A DNA stretch of 64,000 bases from Methylosarcina fibrata AML-C10 (GCF_000372865.1 NZ_KB889965.1:3517450-3581449); one strand, 5' to 3'. Shown: positions 51,692-59,903, counted from the stretch's first letter. A program made the numbers and translations. The notes: a model not told the origin generated them from the letters alone.

Positions 51692-52120
51692 TCAGCCTTG
51701 TCTCGGGTTGGCGTCGCGCAATAGCAATGCGCGGCTGTAATCCAGAAATTCGTCCAGATGCCGGGTGATGATGCTGACGGTGATCGGCAGTTGCAATTGT
51801 TGATAATCGTGCACGGCGATATTGCGAAAACCCACCATGCGCTTCAGCGACGCGGCCAATTCGGCTTCGATCCAGCCGCCGCGCGCCAGTAGTTCGAATA
51901 CGTCGCGGGCGCTTTGCGGCACGCCGAGTCTTTCGCGGCGGATCAAATGCTGCCCCATGTCCAGCGCCGCCTCGCAAGCACGCTGGATATTCAAGATTGC
52001 GGCGTCCTGGCGGGTGTAATCGGCGGCAAAGCCATCGGGATTGGCCGCATACTCCTCCTTGGCCCGCGCTACACAGCGTTCGATGGTTGCCGCCTTATTA
52101 ATCAGAACGTCATCGGCCAT
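51692..52120 (-). CDS. hepT: HepT-like toxin (HEPN domain ribonuclease)
   Basis: A 142-aa HEPN-domain protein with the Rx4H ribonuclease-type motif in FRNIAVHDYQQL (Arg99, His104, Tyr106) and the family N-terminus ADDVLINKAATIERCVARAKEEY. I chose the ATG at 52120, behind a GGGGGAG ribosome-binding site, over a GTG two codons earlier. It overlaps the end of mntA by 11 bp. HepT toxins are neutralised by MntA, which AMPylates the Tyr next to the catalytic His; both residues are present here. The pair sits between hsdS and hsdR. Confidence 0.9.
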   Translation of the reverse strand: MADDVLINKAATIERCVARAKEEYAANPDGFAADYTRQDAAILNIQRACEAALDMGQHLIRRERLGVPQSARDVFELLARGGWIEAELAASLKRMVGFRNIAVHDYQQLQLPITVSIITRHLDEFLDYSRALLLRDANPRQG

Positions 52121-52505
52121 ACACACTCCCCCGGTTTTGAATATCGTTCAACAGCCCGGCGCGGGCAGTGTCCAGTGCGGTTTTTTCGCTGAGAATGGCC
52201 GCCTCGTACAGAGCGGCTTGGGCATCGCTTGCCCACCAGCGCTGGCCCTGAGTAATGATTTGATATTGCATCACTGTCGAGGCCGCGCGCAGATCAACCA
52301 AATCCACGGGACAACCCGCCATGTCGGCCAGATCGCCCGCCAAAGCCCAAAGCGCTAGTGGATCGGCGTAACCCGCCACCAGCACCGCCAAATCCAGATC
52401 GCTTTCAGGCCCTGCCGTGCCCTGAACGCGGCTGCCGAAGGCGTATACGGCCAGCAGGTTATCCAGCCGGGCTTGCAGACATTCGACGATGGCCCTTTGC
52501 TTCAT
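52110..52505 (-). CDS. mntA: MntA-like minimal nucleotidyltransferase antitoxin
   Basis: A 131-aa nucleotidyltransferase with the exact GSx10DxD signature: Gly24-Ser25, then ten residues, then Asp36-x-Asp38 (AFGSRVQGTAGPESDLDLAV). The start overlaps the hsdS stop by 4 bp (ATGA, 52502-52505), which discards the upstream part of the longer frame. MntA antitoxins inactivate HepT by AMP transfer. Both the antitoxin and toxin genes are coupled in translation with hsdS, so the toxin-antitoxin pair would be co-expressed with the restriction system. Confidence 0.9.
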   Translation of the reverse strand: MKQRAIVECLQARLDNLLAVYAFGSRVQGTAGPESDLDLAVLVAGYADPLALWALAGDLADMAGCPVDLVDLRAASTVMQYQIITQGQRWWASDAQAALYEAAILSEKTALDTARAGLLNDIQNRGSVYGR

Positions 52506-53914
52506 GCCGCCCCCCGCACGTCGATTTTGCCGGTCACGGCGGCGGTGATCAGCGCGCTGCGGTATTCCTGCAAGCGGGCGATTGCGGTTTCGACTTTTTC
52601 GATCAAGCGGTCGATTTTGGTAGTTTCGCGGTCGAGATAGGCGGCGATGGCGGTTTGTTCGACAATTGGGGGACAAATAATTTTCAGGATTGTTAATTTG
52701 CTTGCTTTTAGACCTTCGGCAGTTGAACCGGTAGACAAGCTTTTAAGCTGATTCTGAAAATGGTCAGACATCATTGCATACAGCGTAAAGGCAGAAGAAA
52801 AGTGCTTTTTATCCATTCGGAATCGGATCATTCTTTGCGCAAATGCTACGTCTTCCTTATCTACCAAAGCAACATTTCCCAATGGCGCTTCAGTGGTGAA
52901 AAGCACATCACCAATCATAGGCAAGCCCCTTCGCATGATTTCCGCGTAGTCATCTTCCGCGACGTATTCCTGCGAAGTTACATAATCGATATAACCCATT
53001 CGAACATTTCTGGCTGTTACCAAAAACACCCCTGAATCAGTTTTCTCCGGTGTTTTTCCGCGATAGTCTGATTTATCGGATACATATTTTGTAAACGGCA
53101 AAATTTCCCAGCCTTTCGGTATTGCCCTCAACCACTCAATCCCGAAATCCTTGAATCCTTCGGTAATGTCGGTGCCATCCGTAGGGGCGAAAAATCTTTC
53201 GCCCCTACCATACGCGCGGGGCGCTTCATGGACCGAGGTGTTGCCGGTGGTCAGGCCGAATTCCCGCGTGGCATCGTCAGGCAGGCCGCGAGTGACGGTG
53301 CGGGAGATCAGCGCGCTGCGTTTTTCCTTGAGCAATTCGACCAGCTTGCGCTTTTTCGCCACCAGCATATCGATCCGCCCGGTTTCCCGGTCCAGAAAGT
53401 CGGCGATGGCGGTTTGTTCAGCCATGGGTGGAACGGCTAACTGACAATTGCCGATAAAATCCCAATTGGCTCTTGGCATTTTAGAACCGTAGGTAGACGA
53501 ATCCACCAATTTGATAAATCCGTCTGCAAGCAGCCAATACAGCAGCGCTCTACGATCAAAATCCTCGGCCTGGATGACTAAAAGTTCCGTTGAGCAAAGT
53601 CCGCTAAAGTCTGGAGCACACGCCTTAGCTAGATAAGGCCGCAATTTGCCGAACAGGGTTGTTCCTTTGGAGAAATAATTTGCGACACCTGAAGGCACAA
53701 GATCGGGATCAATAAACAGCAGTTTGCCGCTCCAAGACTCGATATTTTCCATGCCAATATAAGGCAGAGGATTTTCTTCATCCGCTTCGACTTTTTTGTC
53801 ACAAAGATGGGTGGCCATTTTCAGCCTCTTCACTTCCCAATGCCCCGGCACCTGACCCAACCATGCCACGCTGCTGTCCTTATAGTGCGGATAGGCCGGA
53901 TACTTCACAGCCAA
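52502..53914 (-). CDS. hsdS: Type I restriction-modification specificity subunit (HsdS)
   Basis: A 470-aa specificity subunit with two target-recognition domains, each followed by a conserved helix: FLDRETGRIDMLVAKKRKLVELLKEKRSALISRTVTRGLP after the first (about 190-230), and YLDRETTKIDRLIEKVETAIARLQEYRSALITAAVTGKIDV at the C-terminus. The N-terminal PHYKDSSVAWLGQVPGHWEVKRL motif is typical. In the central spacer (about residues 236-245) lies the peptide GRGERFFAPT encoded by a 28-bp palindrome (53181-53208). The same palindrome and nearly the same peptide occur in hsdM. The target sequence cannot be read from the protein. Confidence 0.95.
   Translation of the reverse strand: MAVKYPAYPHYKDSSVAWLGQVPGHWEVKRLKMATHLCDKKVEADEENPLPYIGMENIESWSGKLLFIDPDLVPSGVANYFSKGTTLFGKLRPYLAKACAPDFSGLCSTELLVIQAEDFDRRALLYWLLADGFIKLVDSSTYGSKMPRANWDFIGNCQLAVPPMAEQTAIADFLDRETGRIDMLVAKKRKLVELLKEKRSALISRTVTRGLPDDATREFGLTTGNTSVHEAPRAYGRGERFFAPTDGTDITEGFKDFGIEWLRAIPKGWEILPFTKYVSDKSDYRGKTPEKTDSGVFLVTARNVRMGYIDYVTSQEYVAEDDYAEIMRRGLPMIGDVLFTTEAPLGNVALVDKEDVAFAQRMIRFRMDKKHFSSAFTLYAMMSDHFQNQLKSLSTGSTAEGLKASKLTILKIICPPIVEQTAIAAYLDRETTKIDRLIEKVETAIARLQEYRSALITAAVTGKIDVRGAA
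53181..53208. repeat. 28-bp palindrome inside hsdS, in frame
   Basis: A near-perfect palindrome GTAGGGGCGAAA followed on the other arm by TTTCGCCCCTAC. On the minus strand it encodes GRGERFFAPT within HsdS. The copy in hsdM (54643-54670) is in the same orientation and frame relative to its gene. Confidence 0.85.
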
Positions 53915-53929
53915 CCTCCACCGCGACGG

Positions 53930-54015
53930 AGATCGTAGGCTGGGTTGAATGCAATGAAACCCGGCATCGTCAAACTTTCATGCTGGGTTTCGCGTTGCTC
54001 AACCCAGCCTACGCG
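53930..54015. repeat. Inverted GTAGGCTGGGTT repeat pair between hsdS and hsdM
   Basis: The arm GTAGGCTGGGTTGAATGCAA near 53930 is complemented by the arm TTGCTCAACCCAGCCTAC near 53996-54013. A further GCTGGGTTTCG segment lies between. This is a third dispersed repeat family in the window, distinct from the GGATAAGCG and GGGGCGAA families. Confidence 0.65.
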
Positions 54016-54081
54016 AACGGCTAAGGATTCCCCGGTTTTCACTCTGCGCTGGACGATTAAGAAATTCCGAATAGCCATCGA

Positions 54082-54110
54082 GGCGGATGCGCCGGGCTTA
54101 TCCACCCTAC
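54082..54110. repeat. Single copy of the GTAGGGTGGATAAGCG-type repeat
   Basis: A diverged copy (GGCGGATGCGCCGGGCTTAT then CCACCCTAC) within the remnant between hsdS and hsdM. It shares its family with 684-756, 3172-3201 and 16989-17017. Confidence 0.7.
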
Positions 54111-54233
54111 GGACTTTTGCGTCGGCGGCAGTTGTCCGGAAATTCCCGGCAATTGCAATTTCGTTCAATTCGCCTTCGCCAAAGAGGTTTTGCAGATGCT
54201 CGCCGATGGCTTGGCCAAGCAGATTAGCCTCGC

Positions 54234-56390
54234 TCACGCCGTGACCTCTCTCAGCAATTCAATAATCTCGCCTTCCAGCGACTTGATTTCGGCCTCGATG
54301 ACTTCCAGTTCGCGCGGTGGCTCATAGCGGTAGAAATGCCGATTCAGCGGGATTTCGTAGCCGATTTTGGTTTTGCCGTGATCGATCCAGGCATCGGGGA
54401 CGTGGGGCAAGACTTCGCGCTGGAAATAAGCTTCGATGCTCTCCTTGAGCGGCACCGTTTCGGTGTCGCGCAAGTCGGAGTCGGGCTCGGGATTGCCTTG
54501 CCTGTCGGTGCAGATTTGCGCCGATTCGTCTCGCTCGCTCAGTGCAGCCAAAACGGCTTTGAGTTCGGAGGCCGATAAGCGGATGCCTGTTGCCTGTTCG
54601 GTTTGGCGCAGGGCGTTTAGGAACGCTGTACGATCCAGGTATGTAGGGGCGAAAGATTTTTCGCCCCTACCCAACGCATTTTCATCGCCATGTTGTGCGG
54701 CAAAAGCCGCCAGCAAGTCGCGAATTTGCTGTTGGCGGGCGCGGCCCCCTTCGATTTCCTGCTGGCGGGCGGTTTCGTTCTTTTTGTTGCTGCCGGCCAG
54801 GTTGACGAATGCAGTTTGCTCTTCAATCCGTGCCATGCGTTCTGCGCTGGCTTGGAAATTGAGCCTGAGCGGGCGTTCGACGGTGATCTTGTGATAGCCA
54901 AAGTCTGCGTTATCGAACACTTTACTAACCACGAGCTCTTTGTCTTTGCCATCGATGTTAAAGCGGCGAGTTTCGCCCTCGGTAAAATTGGCATAGATGC
55001 GGGTGATTTCGCCGATATGGTCCGGGTCTTTGGCTTTGTCGCCGGGATCGCCGATACGGCGGCGCTTGTTGCCCAACGATTTTTCCATCGGCACCCAGAA
55101 ATTGCGGGCGTCGATCAATTGGATTTTGCCTTTGCGCTGCGGCTCCTTGCGATTGCTGATGATCCAGATATAAGTGGATATGCCGGTGTTGTAAAACAGT
55201 TGTTCCGGCAAGGCGACGATGGCTTCCAGCCAGTCGTTTTCGATGATCCAACGCCGGATTTCACTTTCGCCGCTGCCGGCATCGCCGGTAAATAACGGCG
55301 AGCCGTTAAAAACAATTCCGATCCGGCTGCCGCCATTTTCCACGGTTCGCATTTTGGCGATCATGTGTTGCAGAAAGAGCAATGCACCGTCGTTAATGCG
55401 CGGGGTGCCGGCGCCGAAACGACCGGCATAGCCCAAAGTATCGGCTTCCTGCTGAATGGTTTTTTGCTGCTGTTTCCATTCCACGCCGAAGGGCGGGTTG
55501 GCCAGCATATAGTCAAAGGTCCATTTGTTGCCCTCGCTGTCCCGGTCGAAGCCGTCACGGGTAAAGGTGTCGCCGAGAATGATGTTGTCGGCATCCTCGT
55601 CTTTAATCAACATGTCCGATTTGCACACCGCCCAGGCTTCGTCGTTCCAGTCTTGTCCGAACAATTTGGGCTTCGCTTCGGCATTGAGTTTACGAATGTA
55701 TTCCTCGGCTACCGATAGCATGCCGCCCGTGCCGCAAGCGGGGTCGTAGATGGTTTTGACGACGTGGCTTTGCGCCAAGTCTTGCTCCGGCACCAACAAC
55801 AGGTTGACCATCAATTTAATCACTTCACGCGGGGTAAAATGCTCTCCGGCTTCTTCGTTGGATTGCTCGGCGCCGATCCGGATCAGCTCTTCGAAGACAT
55901 AGCCCATCTGCACGTTGTCGACGCGTTGCGGCGATAAATCGACGGCGGCAAAGGCTTTGATCACTTCAAAGAGGATGTTTTTTTCCGCCATGTGTGCGAT
56001 CTGATCGCTGAATTTAAACTTCTCCATGATCGCGCGCACGTTCGGCGAAAAACCGTTGACGTAGTTGTTCAGGTTAGGGGCAAGATTATTGGGATCGTTA
56101 AGCAGCGAATGCCGGGAAGTCTTGGCGAATTGCATCCGCGACAGATTGTAGAAGCGATAGCCGGTAATGGCTTGCAATCTGGCTTGTATCACCCTTTCCG
56201 GTTTGCTTGTCAGGTTTTGATACTCCTCGAATGCGGCTTGTTTGGTGGGCTCTAACAAGCAGTCGAAGCGGCGCAGTACCGTTAACGGCAGGATGGCTTT
56301 TCTGTATTCGTTGCGTTTGTAGGGACCTCGTAAGAGATTGCAGATGCTCCAGATAAAGTTGGCTACCTGGCTATGGGTTTCGCCGTTCAT
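54234..56390 (-). CDS. hsdM: Type I restriction-modification methyltransferase subunit (HsdM)
   Basis: A 718-aa adenine-specific DNA methyltransferase. The N-terminal HsdM helical domain (1-165, with ANFIWSICNLLRGPYKRNEYRKAILPLTVLRRFDCLL) is followed by EHFTPREVIKLMVNLL, motif I DPACGTGGML (216-225) and motif IV NPPFG (298-302) of the N6-adenine class. The length exceeds the usual 480-550 aa because of a C-terminal extension (about 500-718) typical of one HsdM subgroup. Within it, at about residues 574-583, the peptide GRGEKSFAPT is encoded by a 28-bp palindrome (54643-54670). It is the first gene of the RM operon. Confidence 0.95.
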   Translation of the reverse strand: MNGETHSQVANFIWSICNLLRGPYKRNEYRKAILPLTVLRRFDCLLEPTKQAAFEEYQNLTSKPERVIQARLQAITGYRFYNLSRMQFAKTSRHSLLNDPNNLAPNLNNYVNGFSPNVRAIMEKFKFSDQIAHMAEKNILFEVIKAFAAVDLSPQRVDNVQMGYVFEELIRIGAEQSNEEAGEHFTPREVIKLMVNLLLVPEQDLAQSHVVKTIYDPACGTGGMLSVAEEYIRKLNAEAKPKLFGQDWNDEAWAVCKSDMLIKDEDADNIILGDTFTRDGFDRDSEGNKWTFDYMLANPPFGVEWKQQQKTIQQEADTLGYAGRFGAGTPRINDGALLFLQHMIAKMRTVENGGSRIGIVFNGSPLFTGDAGSGESEIRRWIIENDWLEAIVALPEQLFYNTGISTYIWIISNRKEPQRKGKIQLIDARNFWVPMEKSLGNKRRRIGDPGDKAKDPDHIGEITRIYANFTEGETRRFNIDGKDKELVVSKVFDNADFGYHKITVERPLRLNFQASAERMARIEEQTAFVNLAGSNKKNETARQQEIEGGRARQQQIRDLLAAFAAQHGDENALGRGEKSFAPTYLDRTAFLNALRQTEQATGIRLSASELKAVLAALSERDESAQICTDRQGNPEPDSDLRDTETVPLKESIEAYFQREVLPHVPDAWIDHGKTKIGYEIPLNRHFYRYEPPRELEVIEAEIKSLEGEIIELLREVTA
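54643..54670. repeat. 28-bp palindrome inside hsdM, in frame
   Basis: GTAGGGGCGAAAGA followed by its complementary arm TTTTTCGCCCCTAC. On the minus strand it encodes GRGEKSFAPT in HsdM. Same length, orientation and frame as the copy in hsdS (53181-53208). Confidence 0.85.
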
Positions 56391-57189
56391 TCGCGTTGTG
56401 GTTCCTTTGGATCTTTTCCGTTTGTCGTTTCAGGTACTTCTAAGAAATAAAGTGGCATGGCTGAAAATAATCCATGGCCGTAATTTCCGTACTTGATGAA
56501 ACTATATAGTAGCCTGTGATTAACTGGCAAGACATAACAGCCATTCCCATCAATGCCCGGTTCGAGTATTCGTTGTGTTCGGCGGCGGCACCCATGCCGA
56601 ATTGAATTGAATGCCGCCGCCGGAACGAGCCCGTACTTTAATTAAGGCTAAGGACGCGTGGCGCCAGCAAAGTCAGATCGTCCGACTGCTCGGCGCTAGC
56701 TGCATAGTCAATAACGGCACGTTGAATCAAAGATACCATGGTGGAAGCCGATTCGTCGGCTCGATTGGCAATAGTCAGCGTAACCATTGAATCAGCAGTA
56801 TGCTGCGCGTCAGACGAAGTCATCGGCTATCGGATTTCCCGATTGATAAGGGCGTCCATTGCTTCCGGTAACCCGCGGCCAATCCCTCTTGATTGAACCG
56901 GGCCACTAAGGCCGGAGCGGTGGAACCCGAAACCGGTCACCCATCAGCGAGAAAATACAGCCGTGGCAAACGAAGCCATTAGAAAGGAATCGGTATGAAA
57001 AATACGACAACTATCTTAAAAAACGTCGCTTCGTCCTGAACCGCAGAGCGGTTCGAACTGCATTCCCATTTATGCCCTTGAGGGTACGCAGAGCATGAGA
57101 ACGATCAGGCGGCATTTCGGGAAGTTATTTTTTGCCACATCCTTACTTTCAATTTTCGGATAGGATTGGGATATTAAAAATCAATTGAT
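56391..57189. other. Gene-poor stretch with a phosphatase fragment between hsdM and the split propeller gene
   Basis: About 800 bp. The only recognisable coding trace is the SpoIIE/PP2C-type fragment at 56638-56823. The right edge of the accessory block that starts at the tRNA-Leu site is probably in or near this stretch, but no third copy of the tRNA 3' end is visible to mark it. The hsdM promoter should lie at 56391-56530; an ACTATATAGTAG stretch near 56510 is AT-rich but I cannot call a promoter. Confidence 0.45.
56638..56823 (-). pseudogene. C-terminal fragment of a SpoIIE/RsbU-type PP2C phosphatase
   Basis: A 61-codon frame whose second half, TMVSLIQRAVIDYAASAEQS then DDLTLLAPRVL, matches the conserved C-terminal end of SpoIIE/RsbU phosphatases (AEQSDDxTLLxxR). 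The catalytic body is absent upstream. It is a relic of a regulatory gene cut by an insertion or deletion event. Confidence 0.6.
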
Positions 57190-57306
57190 TCATTCCATGG
57201 AAAGATGCTCATGTCTATTTCTTAAGACAAACCTGATGCACTGGCCCTGGCTTTTGAAACCGAAACGCTTCCAGCCGCCTTTCTTGCACTGACCTATATA
57301 CACGGG
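57190..57306 (-). pseudogene. Severed C-terminal end of the YVTN beta-propeller gene
   Basis: Minus-strand sequence left of the IS encodes YIGQCKKGGWKRFGFKSQGQ and then CIRFVLRNRHEHLSME to a stop at 57190. QCKxGGWxxFGFKxQGQC is a conserved terminal motif of secreted bacterial proteins. Joining it across the IS, with one copy of the 6-bp duplication removed, continues the beta-propeller frame exactly (GYPV then YIGQC). It therefore belongs to the gene at 58535-59536. Confidence 0.85.
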
Positions 57307-58561
57307 GGTACCTCGAAAAACCACCCAAATTAGCCATCAAGTCACAGTTGATATAGCCAATCAACCAATGCCAGCTGGAAACAGGCTATTTTTCACCCGC
57401 CTGGAGCGGTTTTTTTTCAGCCTGAAGGCGATCTCTATCCGCCCTTCAGGCGCACTTTGCCTGCTAACAGGCAAAAGCCGAGGCCACGCCGCTGGTTTTC
57501 AGGCTACATAAACGGCGTAAGTTATAAGTGGCCGCCTTCAGATTGAGCTGCAACACAGCCCGATCCAGGCCAATACAGCGCAAGCCCTTGCCGCCCATCT
57601 GTTGCAGGCTGGCATAGACGTGTTCGACCCGGGCACGACTTTTGGCAATCCGCTGATTGCGTCGCTGTTGACAGTCCGATAATGGTTTGCCCTTGGGCGC
57701 TTTGCGCTGGATATGCGTGCGCCAACCGTCCTCTTGCAGTCGGGCTTCACGCTCGCTGTCCACGTAACCTTTGTCGGCATAAACATCACGGCTCGTGTTG
57801 CCCGTATCCAGCACGGCTTCCAGATGATGCGTGTCGTGTTCGCTGGCGGTGCTGACTTTGAGTTTGCGGATCAGCTTATAGCGTTTGTCGGCGCTCGTGG
57901 ATAACTTGTAGCCATAGTACGATTTGCCGTGTTTCTTGGTCCAGGTGGCGTCGATGTCTTTCTGCCGACGTTGCGCAGGCGTCCAATCGATCGGCATGGC
58001 ATCCTGTTTGACCAACACTTTCTCGTCTTTGTTGAGCCGCTGCCGTGGCGCGGGGACGAGGGTGGCATCAACGATTTGCCCGCAACGTGCGAGGTAGCCG
58101 TGTTTGTTCAATTCCCGGTTGACGGCGTCGAATAAGGTTTCGCTGGCATTGGCCTCAACCAACCGTTCCTTGAAGGTCCACAGGGTCGTCCGGTCGGGAA
58201 TTTGGCTGCTCTGACGCAAACCGACAAACCGCTGGAAGCTTAGCCTGTCCAGCAGTTGAAACTCCATTTGTTCGTCGCTCAGATTGTAGAGTTGCTGTAA
58301 CACGACCACTCTAACCATGACTTCCGTCGGAAACGGCGGGCGACCGCCTTGGGTTCGGTCGGGCCGTGGCGCCGATTGATCAATCGCTTGCGACAAGGCT
58401 TTGAAGTCCACGTGTTTCTCCAACACCTGCAGAATGTCGCCCAGCTTATCCAGCTTGGCTTCTCGTTCTTCGGCTGCAAACAGGCTCTCTTTAATCATCG
58501 CTTTACCGGCTATCCATTTGAAAATGCTATTTTCTCATAGCCTTGGGTTTTTCGAGGTGCC
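57307..58561. mobile_element. IS5-family insertion sequence, 1255 bp, inside a beta-propeller gene
   Basis: The ends are GGTACCTCGAAAAACC at 57307-57322 and the complement of GGCACCTCGAAAAACC at 58546-58561 (one mismatch). The element is flanked by identical CACGGG at 57301-57306 and 58562-58567. Removing the element and one CACGGG restores an open reading frame across the junction, which confirms both the boundaries and the 6-bp duplication. Confidence 0.92.
57464..58498 (-). CDS. IS5-family transposase
   Basis: A 344-aa DDE transposase. N-terminal DUF772 block: RPPFPTEVMVRVVVLQQLYNLSDEQMEFQLLDRLSFQRFVGL (about 52-93). Catalytic domain: GQIVDATLVPAPRQR with the first Asp (about 143), VYADKGYVDSEREARL with the second Asp (about 243), and RIAKSRARVEHVYASLQQMGGKGLRCIGL carrying the Glu (about 293-310). 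The ORF is intact and both ends of the IS are present. It differs from the IS at 36381-37888 in ends and protein length, so two separate elements have invaded the window. Confidence 0.93.
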   Translation of the reverse strand: MIKESLFAAEEREAKLDKLGDILQVLEKHVDFKALSQAIDQSAPRPDRTQGGRPPFPTEVMVRVVVLQQLYNLSDEQMEFQLLDRLSFQRFVGLRQSSQIPDRTTLWTFKERLVEANASETLFDAVNRELNKHGYLARCGQIVDATLVPAPRQRLNKDEKVLVKQDAMPIDWTPAQRRQKDIDATWTKKHGKSYYGYKLSTSADKRYKLIRKLKVSTASEHDTHHLEAVLDTGNTSRDVYADKGYVDSEREARLQEDGWRTHIQRKAPKGKPLSDCQQRRNQRIAKSRARVEHVYASLQQMGGKGLRCIGLDRAVLQLNLKAATYNLRRLCSLKTSGVASAFAC

Positions 58562-59536
58562 CACGGGATATCCGTGTTTTAGAATAGGCGTGATCGCTAT
58601 CCCCCCACCTCCGACCGGAATAGTATCCACAACAGTTTTATTGGCTATAGAGATTACATTAATATTTGCACCTGTCGTTACATAGGCGTACTTCCCATCT
58701 TGGGTAACAGCAACTTCAACCGGGTTGCTGGGGCTCATCAGCGGTACATGACTTTGGACGGTATTGCTGGCAATATCGATGAACGAGACATCCAAACCCA
58801 AATAATTTGAAACAATGGCGTATTTCCCGTTGGGCGTTATGGCCACTGAGCCAGGGTTATTGCCCACATCCGGGATTGTTTTAACAACGGTATTAGTGTT
58901 CGTAGAAATAACGGAGACATCGTAACTATCCGAATTCACTACATAAACATACTTTCCATTTGGGGTGATAGCCGCTTTCCAGGCTCCATTCCCCACTGGA
59001 ATGGGTTCGCCCACGGCAGTATTGGTGATCGTGTTGATTACATGAACGGTATTTGCCAGGAAATCGGTCAAATAGAGAAATTTTCCATTCGGAGTAATGG
59101 CATAACAACCAAGGTCAACATCAAACGGAAGATTTCCCACAACGGTATTGGTTGCGGTATCAATGATCGACGCACTGGCGTAGAGCAATTTCCCGTTCGG
59201 GGAGATGACCATATCAGTTTGACAATTAAAAGAATGGCCTATTGGAATGGGGTCGCCCACAACGGAATTGGTTGCGGTATCAATCACTACGACACCGTCA
59301 TCGATTATAGTCTCCACATAAGCGTATTTTCCGTCCGGAGATATGACGACGCCAAAAGGGCCGCCCGGAACCGGAATCGGATCTCCCACAACGGTATTGT
59401 TTGCGATATCGATTACGGTGACGGCGTCGTCATGTGTAGACGTTACATAGGCAAAGGGAGCGGCTTTTATTGGCAGCACGGTTAGCAAACAGCCTGCAAA
59501 TAATAAAATGGATAAGAAAGCATGGTAAGTTTTCAT
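58535..59536 (-). CDS. Secreted YVTN-family beta-propeller protein, truncated by IS insertion
   Basis: The main part of a secreted beta-propeller (about 333 aa as now read). The start is the ATG at 59536 (MKTYHAFLSILLFAGCLLTV, a signal peptide) with AGAGG upstream. Repeated blades of about 42 residues carry the YVTN signature: AYVTSTHDDAVTVIDIANNTVVGDPIPVPGGPFGVVISPDGKY, then YVVNSDSYDVSVISTNTNTVV and AIVSNYLGLDVSFIDIASNTV. The last residues (GTSKNPRL) are encoded by the IS end, and the true C-terminus lies at 57190-57306. Since only the terminal cysteine motif is lost, the propeller itself may still fold and be secreted. Confidence 0.88.
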   Translation of the reverse strand: MKTYHAFLSILLFAGCLLTVLPIKAAPFAYVTSTHDDAVTVIDIANNTVVGDPIPVPGGPFGVVISPDGKYAYVETIIDDGVVVIDTATNSVVGDPIPIGHSFNCQTDMVISPNGKLLYASASIIDTATNTVVGNLPFDVDLGCYAITPNGKFLYLTDFLANTVHVINTITNTAVGEPIPVGNGAWKAAITPNGKYVYVVNSDSYDVSVISTNTNTVVKTIPDVGNNPGSVAITPNGKYAIVSNYLGLDVSFIDIASNTVQSHVPLMSPSNPVEVAVTQDGKYAYVTTGANINVISIANKTVVDTIPVGGGGIAITPILKHGYPVGTSKNPRL

Positions 59537-59903
59537 TTGAAGCCTCTTTATTTGTTGTTGATATAACAGTACGGATGCGACTGTACTCTTATTGCAAAGC
59601 TGCCGTGACACGGGTTGTATCCGATTATTCGGTTTCCGTCCCAGCATATGTCAGGTTTGGCTTTGTTAAGGGGGATTTATATTAGAGAATCAAAAAATTA
59701 TCCATACGTATGAATACTTATACGCCGGTCCACGAAGTCCATTCATGGCGGATTTTACTTTCCCCGGTGACGGGTTTGCCGGAATCGGATGCTGGATCTT
59801 GCAATTTTTCTCCCAGCCGGAGTATGGATGCAGGACGGCACCGGATGGATTCTGGGATTGGCGGTCATGGCGACCGGCTGCTGTCGTTGAGGGGCGGAGG
59901 GCT
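59537..59903. other. Intergenic region, no gene seen
   Basis: About 365 bp between the propeller start and the end of the FixJ-like pseudogene, both on the minus strand. It should contain the propeller promoter. The open frame at 59745-60131 (plus) overlaps the regulator in antisense and looks spurious. Confidence 0.4.

Larger units (their letters stand above)
53915..54233 (-). pseudogene. RhuM-like gene remnant plus palindromic repeats between hsdS and hsdM
   Basis: An open frame from 54237 to 53905 starts in a segment (IGEHLQNLFGEGELNEIAIA, then NFRTTAADAK) that matches the beginning of RhuM-family proteins, which are often encoded inside type I RM operons. After about 40 residues it turns into sequence translated from repeats: the GTAGGGTGGATAAGCG-type copy at 54082-54110, and an inverted GTAGGCTGGGTT pair at 53930-54015. 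I read it as a RhuM gene lost by deletion and filled by repeats, not as a functional gene. Confidence 0.6.

Noticed and set aside
53905-54237. 110-codon frame between hsdS and hsdM as a functional protein
   Set aside because: Only the first 40 codons resemble a protein family (RhuM). The rest is translated repeat sequence, so I list it as a remnant.
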